A DNA stretch of 64,000 bases from Symbiodinium natans. Its lineage: Eukaryota; Sar; Dinophyceae; Suessiales; Symbiodiniaceae. The notes under the pieces are model-generated. The model made no database searches. It had not been told where the DNA came from and saw only the letters and a program-made list of their open reading frames with translations. The stretch's first letter is position 1, and each line of letters starts with the position of its first letter. The stretch is taken from NCBI GenBank assembly GCA_905221605.1, contig CAJNDS010002079.1, positions 2,224,501 to 2,288,500 on the forward strand, in the 5' to 3' direction. Of the stretch, positions 44,896 to 53,273 are shown piece by piece. The position numbers and the translations under genes were made by a program.

Positions 44896-47064
44896 ATGGA
44901 CATGTTGCGGCGTCGCTCAGAACCTGGACTGTCATCTGCGGCCAATGAAGCCGAAGAAAATCGTGGTGATGGGGGTGAAGAACGACAGCAAGGGGTGCAA
45001 GCACTGACAGATGGTAGGGAAGTTGCAATGATACAACAAACGTCTCAGGTGGAAAATGAAGCGGTTCCGTTTCCAGCAGCGAATCCTTTCTGGAGCGAGC
45101 GGGCTCATGAGGAAATGAGACTGAGGCAATCAAGGCCAGCAAGTCTTCCTGCGAGCGGAGGGGATAGAAGTGGTGAAGAAACAAGAAGGCCACCGTCGTT
45201 GCCAGAACTTCGGGATCGGGAACCTGCACCAGCTGAGAGGCCATCGTCAGGTTTAATGGGCCAGATGGAAAGAGGTAATATTGGTGAGACACAAGGCGAG
45301 GAAGAGCTTATTCCTGATCTGAGTGGTGAAGAACAAGGTGAAGATATGGCAGTGGTTAAGCGTGCACTCAAAGAGTTGCTTGTGCAAACAAAGGAGCTGG
45401 GAAACAGGTTGCATCGGGTGGAGGAGAAAAGCTATACCTCTGCTGCATCTGGGTCAGCTTCAAGAGCACGGAGCACTGGAGTGGTTGACGCAAATGCTGC
45501 ATATCCTTTGGGAATGACTCCAGAGAAACAGTACCCGCCAGGACAAGTTTTCTACACTGATGGAACTCCCATGGGAGGTTCTGCAAGTGGTGGATATGCA
45601 AGTGGACCACCTGGTTTAACACATGTTCCGATCACTTCCTTGCCGTCAGGTGTTGATGGTTCTGCCGCACCGATGGGAAATCAGCCCGGTTTTGTTTCAG
45701 CTCGGGAAACTTCGACGCAAGAGAACTTAGCAGGATCGGGTGGATATACAATGGTGGATGATGTTCCATATCGGTGGAAAATGATCGCTGGGAAGTTGGA
45801 ATTAGAAAAGGTTCCGCTCACAGCTTTTACGCCTGGAATGGGACATGGACTGCCTCAAGGGCCTGGTGGAAGGGTCAGCTTACCTCCTGGAGCAGTGGTG
45901 CCACGCGGTATGCCAAACATTGGTGATAGTTCTGGAACTGAACGTCCGGAGGCTCTTGGGAAGCATGTGATGAGCCTTCCTACTTTGGCAGACTACACAC
46001 CAAGCAATCCGACGGCACTAGGTGATTGGATCGCAATGATCGAGCCAATGTTGTCTTCATTGACAGATACAGGAAGAGTGTGGTGGCAATCCGTCTATAC
46101 AAAGGCGTATCAGGCGTATGCCAAATGGTTGAGTGTCTCTCCGCTGGAAAGGTTGGGCATCAAGGCTGAGCTGGAAGGGCTCAAGGTGGTTCGAACTGTG
46201 CATGTTTTGTTGGAGCAGAGAGCGGTGTCTTTGCTGCTACAGGCGATTCCGGAGAGATTGAAGACCGAGATCGTTTCCACTCGAATGTTGGGGTCGGTGA
46301 TGATATTTTACAAGTTGCTGACAGTCTACCAACCAGGTGGAGCAAACGAGCGAAGCACAATGTTGAACTTCTTGGTGCAACCATCTTCAGCAACCTCGAT
46401 CTCAGAGGCTATTAAGGGAGTGCGTCAATGGGCGCAATGGCGTTCCCGATTAAGGGAGCTGCGAGCATCCGAGCCGGACGCCACCTTGCTTATCAAGGGA
46501 TTGGATGCTTTATCATCCGCGTTGCTGGCAAAACACCCTACGGTGCATTTCAGAGTGGCATCCTTTCGGGAGAAATTGGGGGTGGACTACTCGCCGACCT
46601 CTGAAACTGCGACACAACTAGCGGAAATGTTACAGGCAGAGTTTGAACTGCTATTGCATAGCGCTGGGGATCCAGAGGTGAAGCAGGACTCGGACGCCAA
46701 GAAAAGGGCAAGGTTAAACAAGGCCCAAAAGGGAACTGGTGACGAGACAGAGGAGGGTGACAAAGGCAAAGGGAAAGGAAAAAGGTACAGCGGTGATGGT
46801 GAACGTCCATTCTGTTGGATATTTGGGAAGACAGAAGCAGGCTGCAAGTTCGGATCACGCTGCAAATTTCGCCATGACAAGGACTCCTGGAGCGTGGAAG
46901 ATGTTTTGAATGTGGGGCCGTTGGCCATCTACAGCCGCAGTGTCCATACAAAGATGGTGCAAGTTCCAATGTGGACTCAAATCCCGAAAGGAATAGATCT
47001 AAAGGGAATTCTCCCAAAGGGGGAAAGGGCGGCGGGGAAATGCCAAAAAGGCAGAAGTGGCTGA
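44896..47064 (+). CDS. gag: Gag-like capsid polyprotein with CCCH finger
   Basis: 722 codons from ATG 44896 (gcgccATGG, a good initiation context); the frame is open from 44884, but those codons lack ATG. The N-terminal 300 residues are Gly/Ser/Pro/Glu-rich and probably disordered. About residues 355-600 form a helical region (PTALGDWIAMIEPMLSSL, VVRTVHVLLEQRAVSLLLQA, LLTVYQPGGANERSTMLNFL) that fits a copia-type gag core. Near the C-terminus is a CCCH zinc finger, C-x9-C-x5-C-x3-H (CWIFGKTEAGC to CKFRH, about 46813-46875), where most retroelement gags have a CCHC knuckle. It probably coats the element RNA. It overlaps the pol frame, which lies in the +1 frame. Confidence 0.8.
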   Translation: MDMLRRRSEPGLSSAANEAEENRGDGGEERQQGVQALTDGREVAMIQQTSQVENEAVPFPAANPFWSERAHEEMRLRQSRPASLPASGGDRSGEETRRPPSLPELRDREPAPAERPSSGLMGQMERGNIGETQGEEELIPDLSGEEQGEDMAVVKRALKELLVQTKELGNRLHRVEEKSYTSAASGSASRARSTGVVDANAAYPLGMTPEKQYPPGQVFYTDGTPMGGSASGGYASGPPGLTHVPITSLPSGVDGSAAPMGNQPGFVSARETSTQENLAGSGGYTMVDDVPYRWKMIAGKLELEKVPLTAFTPGMGHGLPQGPGGRVSLPPGAVVPRGMPNIGDSSGTERPEALGKHVMSLPTLADYTPSNPTALGDWIAMIEPMLSSLTDTGRVWWQSVYTKAYQAYAKWLSVSPLERLGIKAELEGLKVVRTVHVLLEQRAVSLLLQAIPERLKTEIVSTRMLGSVMIFYKLLTVYQPGGANERSTMLNFLVQPSSATSISEAIKGVRQWAQWRSRLRELRASEPDATLLIKGLDALSSALLAKHPTVHFRVASFREKLGVDYSPTSETATQLAEMLQAEFELLLHSAGDPEVKQDSDAKKRARLNKAQKGTGDETEEGDKGKGKGKRYSGDGERPFCWIFGKTEAGCKFGSRCKFRHDKDSWSVEDVLNVGPLAIYSRSVHTKMVQVPMWTQIPKGIDLKGILPKGERAAGKCQKGRSG

Positions 47065-50000
47065 AGGGGGAGATGAGACGGCTAATGCGGGATTGGAGAA
47101 AGGTTCTGCAAGTCCCTCATCACCATCAACACCCAATCAGGTCCTTGCTGAAGCATTAGAGGTGCTGAAATCTATGAAACTGTCATCAGCGCAGTCAGCA
47201 TCAAGCGGGGATCCCAGTGTTCGAATGTTATGTGGCTCTGGGTTGTTTCAGCAGGAAGAGAGAGTGGCGTTGGTGGATACAGCTGCTACGCATCTTGTGC
47301 GGACGCTTTTTCCATGGGAATGTTTACCCGACACTACTGTTATGGTGCAAAGCGCGCTTGGTGGTGTGACAATGAGGGTTACAGAGAAAGGGACATTGAT
47401 CAGGGAAGACAATGGGCCTCTGATTATCCCTCTCTGGTTGATTTTGGAGTTTGGGGCGAACCTCACCGTGATCAATGGGATGTGTCACGTGAGTGCAAAA
47501 TCTTCGCTGGACCAGCTCTTGTGGTTTGAACATGGCTGTTTGGTTATGGATTACAAAACAGCTGAAAAGATGGTTTTGCATGCTGAAAGGCAGCGTGCGT
47601 CTTGGTCCCATTCTCAATGGAGGAATGGAAGGGCGGACTGTGGAGTCGGTTCGTCTGATGCCACGTTGTTGCCGAAGCAGGGAGAAGGCCGAGGAGTATG
47701 CGTTCTACATGTGGCCAGGGTTTCTGACACCAATGAGTGTTCGGGAATGGGCATGTTGGACTCGGGAGCATCACATCCTCTCAGATCACTTCGTCCTGGT
47801 GAACAGCTTCCGCAGCAAAAGGTGTTGGTGTCTTTAGCTGTTGGATCTCGGGAGATGTGTATTACCCCAGGTGGGACCCTGGTAACTCCTGAAATGGTAG
47901 ATCCACTAGTGCCAATTGGCAAAGCGAGCGCCTTGGTTGGTCTCAGAGTTCAGTGGCGTGGTGGCAAGTGCACAGCCTCACATCCTGTTCTGGGGGAACT
48001 TCGCGTTCGAGATCTGAATGGGTGCCCTTGTTTGGAAAAGGAGGTGGCGCTTCAGATCATTGATGAAATGGATTGGTGTTCACCAAAGCAAGCATTGAAG
48101 GTGGCACGTATGGTTCAAGGGTGTCCGAATACGGACAATGAGGTGGCCGTAAAAGCGTCGTTGCAAAGCGCAGCGCGGACAGCGTCAGCGAACGAGGAGG
48201 AGTTCGTCCAGGCATGTTGGCGATTTCTTCGGTGGTATTATGGGGATATACCAGAAAATATGCTGATGGAGCTGTTGCCACGTGGAGATATTGCGGCGTT
48301 GCCTTTCAACCGTCATAAAAGGAGACGGCTGGCACGAGCAAAAAGGGTGGTGGTACACCTATATTCAGGAAAACAAAAATGGCATTTTCCCAGTCGGGAT
48401 GTGGAGGTACTGGAGCTGGATTTGAAGAAAGGCCGGGACCTACATAATTCGAGCGTCTGGAAGTATCTTCTGCATCTGGCGGCTGAAGGAAAGGTGGTTG
48501 CTGTGGTTGGAGGACCTCCATGCAGGACAGTGTCAAGGTTGAGAGGTGAAGACGGTGGTCCACCTGTATTACGCCGGCGCTGTGGGCCTGAACGGTTGGG
48601 ATTAAAAAGTCTTCCTTGGCCACATCAAGAATTAGCTCAAAAGGATGGTGTTTTACTTCTGAAGATGCTTTTCCTATATGACGTGGCGGTGCATTCAAGG
48701 TGTGGAACTGCTGAAGTCATCAATGGAGGTTCTGTCTTCTTTGGCATGGAAAGTCCTGGGGACCCTGAACTCATAGGGAAAGATTTCTCTCAGAACGGCA
48801 AAACGGTCTTGAGTGCTGAGGATCTGGTGGATGGATCTCAGAAAGGGTTCTCAAGTCCTACCTTCTGGAGTTGGCCAGAGGTAAAAAGGTTTTGCGAGCG
48901 TTATGAAATGCACGCTGCACATTTTGATCAAGGAGCATTGGGACATGCTCTGGTGAAGCCTACGACTTTCCTGGTGTCTGATATGGAACTATGGGAATCG
49001 TTGGAACAGGTTCGCGTGGTTGTTCCGTGGTCAGCAACATTCGCTTCTACCCTGGAAGAGCGTATTGGACAATCCTCCATATGGGCGCGATGGGCGTTTG
49101 GATTGGTAAAAAGAATACATCACAGGTTGGCACAATGGTTGCAGGAGAGCGATGCTGAACGGGAAACTATGGTGTCAAAAAAGGAAGAACGAGAGGGAAC
49201 GTTACGGAGGTTAACAGCTGAGGAGCGAGCTTTCCGTGACCATTGCCTAAGGGGGCATATTCCTTTCAGACGTGATTGTCAAATTTGTGTGTCTGCCGCT
49301 GGAAAAGAGCGTCGCCATTTGAGGCGGAAGCATGGGGATGCTTACACTTTATCATTGGACTTGGCGGGTCCATACAAGTGTTCAAAGGATGCTCACCAGC
49401 AGAAGCCACGACACGCTGTTATTGGTGTGTATCAGTTTCCAATGTTGGATCCCAATGTGGGTCGCCCTCCAGAAAAGGAGGAAGATGCGGATGAGGTGGA
49501 AGATCAGGTGGCAGATGAAGGTGCTGGTGTCGGAGAATGGTTAGGCGATGCAGTCGCAAACTTCGAGGAGGAAGACTCTGCGCCGGTGGAACCTGCGCCA
49601 GTTCTGGAGGCAGAGGTGTTGAAAATCCAAGCTTCTGAAAAATCCTGGAAGGAACTGAAGGACCACTTGACCCAACCTGTCCGTATGATCAACTTCGTTA
49701 TGGTGGAGCCGATTGTGGACAAACAACAGACAACTGTTTTATCGGCTGTTCAAAGGATGATGGTGCGCTTGCAAAGACATGGGTATCCGGTGTTGAGAAT
49801 CCATTCAGATCGAGCGGGGGAGTTTGTCAATGCACGCTTCCGGTCCTTTTGTGAAACTCGTCTGATATATAGGACCACTGGTGATCCTGGAGTCCCGCAA
49901 ACAAATGGGCGCGCTGAAGCATGTGTGGGTTTATTCAAACGTGGTGTGAGGTCGCTCTTAAAGGAGGCGCGACTCGGTCCGGCGTACTGGGCACTGGCTG

Positions 50001-51451
50001 CTCGCCATTGGTCAATGTTACGGTGGCATAAAGCTGAAAGGGAGTTGGGGTTAAACCCGAAAGCATTGCTTCCCTTTGGTGCTCAGATTCAAGTCAAACG
50101 TCGTCCGTGGGAGTTGCTGGGTCCGGATGGAACAAAGAAAGGTCGGCAATGGGTCGATCGTACACAGCCCGCGTTTCTTTTGGGTCCATGTGATGACCTA
50201 CCGGGTGGTTACTGGGTGGAAGCTCAAGGGACTGCAAAAGATCCGGATGAACTGGTGTTATTTCCCTGCACTACGATTTTCTCCAATATAAAGGAACCGC
50301 CTGAATTGGAACTGGAAGGGGTGGTAGAAGAACAGGAGCCTTCTCCTCCAGAGCATCGTCTCAAGGGGAAAAAGCCGGCGCTTCGGTTCGCTGATGAGGA
50401 AGGTCCTCCTTTACCTCCGCCTCGCGATCCTCCAGTTCGCCATCGGTTGGTGGCAAAAAGCCCGGCCTCTTCACTGCGTGGTCATGTGGGCTCCTTGCGC
50501 TTGCTTCGCAAGCGGGGGGAGAGTCCGCCCTTAGAAATTTTCGAGGGTGACATGCAGGGTCTGGGGGAGCTGGAAGAAAATGCAGATGTAGAGGACAATG
50601 TTTCTGGTGATGAGTATTGGCCAACATGTTGTTCTCCTCATGAAGACGCTTATTTGGTCTGCAAAAGTGAGACTGCCGAGGATGGAACACAGTTGGAAAA
50701 AGAAGAACAAAAAGCCAAGTCAATGTATGAAAGGTCTATGTACGATTACGTGGACTGTGAGGAGCTTTTGGAAGGGATTGTATACCCAAAGAGGGTGAAT
50801 CGAAGAGGTGGTATCAACAATTGGTGCACAAGCACGCGAGCTCTGGTGTTGGGCCACTATACTCATGGCGGAGTGTGTGGTATTACAAAAGAGACTCATC
50901 GAAGGCCATGGCTATGTCGTTACCTGGCATCATTTGTGAGACACCACAATCCTGAAGCCAAATTTTCTGCTCTTCAGATCTCATGCAATGCTCCGGTATC
51001 ATTGCATAGGGATAGTCACAATGAAAAGCATTGCTGCAATTATGTGTGTGGCTTTGGTGACTATAAGGATGGTCAGCTGTGGGTTGAGGATGAAAAGGCT
51101 TTAGAGGAAGGAGCTGAAGTGGTGGAACAATCCTATGGGAAGAAAGTCTTGCCTGGAAAATTGGTTGACATCCACTGGAACTTCATGTCGTTCTTTCCGA
51201 GAAAATTGCATGGTCCTATGCCTTGGAAGGGGAACAGGGTATCCTTGACAGGGTACACACCTGTTTTTATGGAGCGTTTGAGCTACAGGGATAGGTGCTA
51301 TCTTCTCCAATGTAAGTTTCCTCTTCCGGAACCACAAGCTGAAGAAGGTGGAAAAAGGAAATGGTTAAAAATGACATTGAAAGAGACCTCGCTGGACGAC
51401 ATTGCGGAGGAAGTTGACTATCTGTGTTCGAAGCACACCAATGGGCTCTAG
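47003..51451 (+). CDS. pol: Pol part 1: proteases, methyltransferase-like, integrase, dioxygenase-like
   Basis: This frame is open from 47003 and closes at TAG 51449-51451. There is no ATG near its start (the first Met codon is about 115 bases after 47057), so it is probably reached from gag by a +1 frameshift, as in yeast Ty1, or by an uncharacterised start. Counting residues from 47057: protease-like modules at about 65-165 and 215-325, methyltransferase-like domain 430-645, integrase 721-1050, an acidic/Pro-rich linker 1075-1220, dioxygenase-like domain 1240-1410. Copia pol normally has only protease, integrase, RT and RNase H in one frame. Here RT starts in a different frame just after the dioxygenase-like domain. 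All domain calls come from motifs read by eye. Confidence 0.85.
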   Translation, partial: REFSQRGKGRRGNAKKAEVAEGGDETANAGLEKGSASPSSPSTPNQVLAEALEVLKSMKLSSAQSASSGDPSVRMLCGSGLFQQEERVALVDTAATHLVRTLFPWECLPDTTVMVQSALGGVTMRVTEKGTLIREDNGPLIIPLWLILEFGANLTVINGMCHVSAKSSLDQLLWFEHGCLVMDYKTAEKMVLHAERQRASWSHSQWRNGRADCGVGSSDATLLPKQGEGRGVCVLHVARVSDTNECSGMGMLDSGASHPLRSLRPGEQLPQQKVLVSLAVGSREMCITPGGTLVTPEMVDPLVPIGKASALVGLRVQWRGGKCTASHPVLGELRVRDLNGCPCLEKEVALQIIDEMDWCSPKQALKVARMVQGCPNTDNEVAVKASLQSAARTASANEEEFVQACWRFLRWYYGDIPENMLMELLPRGDIAALPFNRHKRRRLARAKRVVVHLYSGKQKWHFPSRDVEVLELDLKKGRDLHNSSVWKYLLHLAAEGKVVAVVGGPPCRTVSRLRGEDGGPPVLRRRCGPERLGLKSLPWPHQELAQKDGVLLLKMLFLYDVAVHSRCGTAEVINGGSVFFGMESPGDPELIGKDFSQNGKTVLSAEDLVDGSQKGFSSPTFWSWPEVKRFCERYEMHAAHFDQGALGHALVKPTTFLVSDMELWESLEQVRVVVPWSATFASTLEERIGQSSIWARWAFGLVKRIHHRLAQWLQESDAERETMVSKKEEREGTLRRLTAEERAFRDHCLRGHIPFRRDCQICVSAAGKERRHLRRKHGDAYTLSLDLAGPYKCSKDAHQQKPRHAVIGVYQFPMLDPNVGRPPEKEEDADEVEDQVADEGAGVGEWLGDAVANFEEEDSAPVEPAPVLEAEVLKIQASEKSWKELKDHLTQPVRMINFVMVEPIVDKQQTTVLSAVQRMMVRLQRHGYPVLRIHSDRAGEFVNARFRSFCETRLIYRTTGDPGVPQTNGRAEACVGLFKRGVRSLLKEARLGPAYWALAARHWSMLRWHKAERELGLNPKALLPFGAQIQVKRRPWELLGPDGTKKGRQWVDRTQPAFLLGPCDDLPGGYWVEAQGTAKDPDELVLFPCTTIFSNIKEPPELELEGVVEEQEPSPPEHRLKGKKPALRFADEEGPPLPPPRDPPVRHRLVAKSPASSLRGHVGSLRLLRKRGESPPLEIFEGDMQGLGELEENADVEDNVSGDEYWPTCCSPHEDAYLVCKSETAEDGTQLEKEEQKAKSMYERSMYDYVDCEELLEGIVYPKRVNRRGGINNWCTSTRALVLGHYTHGGVCGITKETHRRPWLCRYLASFVRHHNPEAKFSALQISCNAPVSLHRDSHNEKHCCNYVCGFGDYKDGQLWVEDEKALEEGAEVVEQSYGKKVLPGKLVDIHWNFMSFFPRKLHGPMPWKGNRVSLTGYTPVFMERLSYRDRCYLLQCKFPLPEPQAEEGGKRKWLKMTLKETSLDDIAEEVDYLCSKHTNGL
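47249..48031 (+). other. Tandem pair of aspartic-protease modules in pol
   Basis: Module 1 has VDTAATHLVRTL (catalytic Asp codon at 47306) and module 2 has LDSGASHPLRSL (Asp codon at 47759), 151 residues apart. Both continue with a matching layout (LPDTTVMVQSALGGVTMRV against LPQQKVLVSLAVGSREMCI, then KGTLI against GGTLV). Retropepsins are normally homodimers with one Asp each; the second motif is the standard copia protease signature. Module 1 reads DTA instead of D(S/T)G, so its activity is uncertain. Confidence 0.75.
48344..48991 (+). other. DNA cytosine methyltransferase-like domain in pol
   Basis: The order of motifs fits C5-methyltransferases: VVVHLYSG (motif I-like, normally DLFSG), VLELDL (motif II acidic residue), VVGGPPCRTVSRLR (motif IV; catalytic Cys codon at 48521), and FFGMESPGDP (motif VI Glu, normally ENV). 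Then HFDQGALGHALVKPTTFLVS occupies the place of the target-recognition region. Arg follows the catalytic Cys instead of Gln, and motifs VIII-X are not clear, so activity is unproven. Retrotransposon-encoded C5-methyltransferases have been reported from dinoflagellates. Confidence 0.65.
49217..50206 (+). other. Integrase with HHCC finger and DD35E core
   Basis: A compact H-x4-H-x6-C-x2-C finger (HCLRGHIPFRRDCQIC) is followed by catalytic residues in LSLDLAGPY (Asp codon 49358), RIHSDRAGEF (Asp codon 49808) and NGRAEACVG (Glu codon 49916). Exactly 35 residues separate the last two. Between the first two Asp lies an acidic insertion of about 70 residues. The 5-bp target duplication fits a copia integrase. 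Confidence 0.92.
50774..51286 (+). other. 2-oxoglutarate/Fe(II) dioxygenase-like domain in pol
   Basis: NAPVSLHRDSHN gives an H-x-D iron-binding pair (codons 51005 and 51011) and an Asn three residues on. FGDYKDGQLWVED fits the turn after the second strand. PRKLHGPMPWKGNRVSLTGY supplies the distal His (codon 51209) and an Arg nine residues later (codon 51236) that would hold 2-oxoglutarate. HxD...H...R in this order is the signature of the superfamily, and H-x-D-x-x-N with a G-x-L strand most resembles the TET/JBP or AlkB-like branches that oxidise nucleic-acid bases. Family-level placement is inference; a prolyl-hydroxylase-like protein oxidase is the main alternative. Confidence 0.6.
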
Positions 51452-53273
51452 AAGAGCATTTGAGTATTCGACGCCTAATTGCTGAACAGGAATGTTGCGT
51501 TTTGGACGAGTTCCATGGATCGGCCAATGAGTCGAATGGAGAAAAAGGATCAGAGACTAGAGAATGGCTGGTTAAAGCAAAAAGGACCGAAGAACAGCTC
51601 TCGAGGTTTTTGGTCAAAGCAGCTCAAGTTCAGCAAGTGGTACAGGAAAATACCGCGCTTGAGGCAGCAGAGGAGGTCGAGTTCCTGCAGACAAAAACAA
51701 TCCCTACACAAGAAGCCATGCAAGAGCTGGAGAAGTGGAGGGAATCATTGTCGGACGAGGTGAAGTCTTTGGTTAAAGAGTTGGAGGTGGTGGAACCAAC
51801 AACTCAAGAAAAGCTGGACAAATTGGCGGAAGAGCCTAATGCACCGGTGATTGAGTACGTGCCCAGTCTGGTGGTGTTTACCCGGAAGCAAGGGACAGGG
51901 AGGCGACGTGCCCGTATCTGTGCATGTGGCAGTTTTATTTCGTCAACGGCAGCTACAGAGTACGAAGGGCCGAGGTCCCTCAGTCGTCACTCGCTGTACG
52001 CTCCTGGTTTAGATTCAACTACATTCAGGTGTCAAGTGAGGCACGCGGCATATATGGTGTGGATCATCGCTGGCTTAGACATTTCCAAAGCTTTTCTGAC
52101 GGCGCCGATGAATAGGGCGCAAAGAGAAGGGCGTCTGGTGGTGGTGCAGCCCCCAAGGGCGGCGGTGAAATTGGGTCTTTGCACAAAGGAGGAGCGGTGG
52201 ATTGTGAGGAAGGCCTTGTACGGTTTGGCCGAAAGTCCTGCAGCATGGGTGGAGTGGCGAGATCAGCGTCTTCAAGGTATGTCTTGGGTGTCAAAGGATG
52301 GACAAGCAATGAGCTTTCAGAGGTCCAATGCAGACCCAAGTCTGTTCCTTATTATGGCACAAGAGAAGCCAGAAGGTGCGAGCAAGTTGGTAGGGACAAT
52401 GGGTCTTTACGTGGATGATTTTTTGATGGCTGGGACTATGACAGTGCTCCGGGAGGCCTTGGAACAGATCAGGAAGGAGTGGAAAACTTCTGAACCCGAG
52501 TTCTGTGGTCCAGGCTGTGGTGATGGATTCCTGAAGTTTTTGGGTGTCCAAATCTGGTATCGAAACGGCAGCTTTTTTCTCAACCAGGAGGACTTCGTGA
52601 GAGATCTGCTGAACCGAAGAGGGTATCAGATTGATGAAGCTGGAAAAGGGAGTAACCTGCCAATGGTGAAAGAAACGCCAGGTGAAGAAGAGGAGGTGGA
52701 TATTCCTTCCTTGCGAGCGGCTCAAGGTGCCGTCGGGGAGTTCCTCTGGGTGGCAATCAAAACTCGACCTGATTTGGCTTTCTGCACAAGCCAGTTGTCT
52801 TTGTGGACATCCCGAAGGCCGCGATTTGTGGTTAAAAAGGCTGAGGAGGTATTTCGATACCTTGCTGCAACTCCAACGTTAGGCTTGACGTTCGGAGCAA
52901 TCGCAACATGCGAAAAAGAAAGGAATGAGGTGTTGCGTTATGGGCGAGGCGTCAAGGTGGTAGAGTCTTACGCAGATGCTAGCTTTGCAGCAGGTGAAAA
53001 CGAAAAGACCCACTCAGGAGCAGTGGTGGTTTGGGGTGATTGTCCAGTGATGTGGGCAACGCAGAGACAATCAACGGTAGCTTTGAGTACTGCTGAAGCT
53101 GAGTTGCATGCGTCTATAGAGGGAGCAACGATGATTCAGTCGTGTACCCCTATAATTGCCGCTTTGGTTGGAACAGGTGAAGAATCGCTGCAAAAAGTGC
53201 TGTATACAGATTCGGTTTCGACCTGCTCAATCATTCAATATCCTGCTGGAAGCTGGAGGACAAGGACCTGAGA
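51418..53273 (+). CDS. pol: Pol part 2: reverse transcriptase and most of RNase H
   Basis: This frame (-1 relative to pol part 1) is open from 51418, and the two overlap by 34 bases. The first codons lack ATG. A coiled-coil-like helical region (about 51424-51830) precedes the RT. RT landmarks are AGLDISKAFLTAPM (Asp codon 52078), RKALYGLAESPAAWVEW and GLYVDDFLMAG (first Asp of VDD at 52414). RNase H landmarks are SYADASFAAGENEKTHSGAV (52975), VALSTAEAELHA (53095) and VLYTDSVST (53209). The frame ends at TGA 53269-53271 in the middle of the RNase H domain, which continues one frame back. Confidence 0.9.

Noticed and set aside
44837-45496. Minus-strand open frames opposite gag, and similar ones opposite pol
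   Set aside because: They are shadows of the retrotransposon reading frames without motifs of their own.
46971-47159. Third frame at the gag-pol junction as a -1 frameshift product
   Set aside because: It ends after 62 codons with no protease motif; pol lies in the +1 frame.
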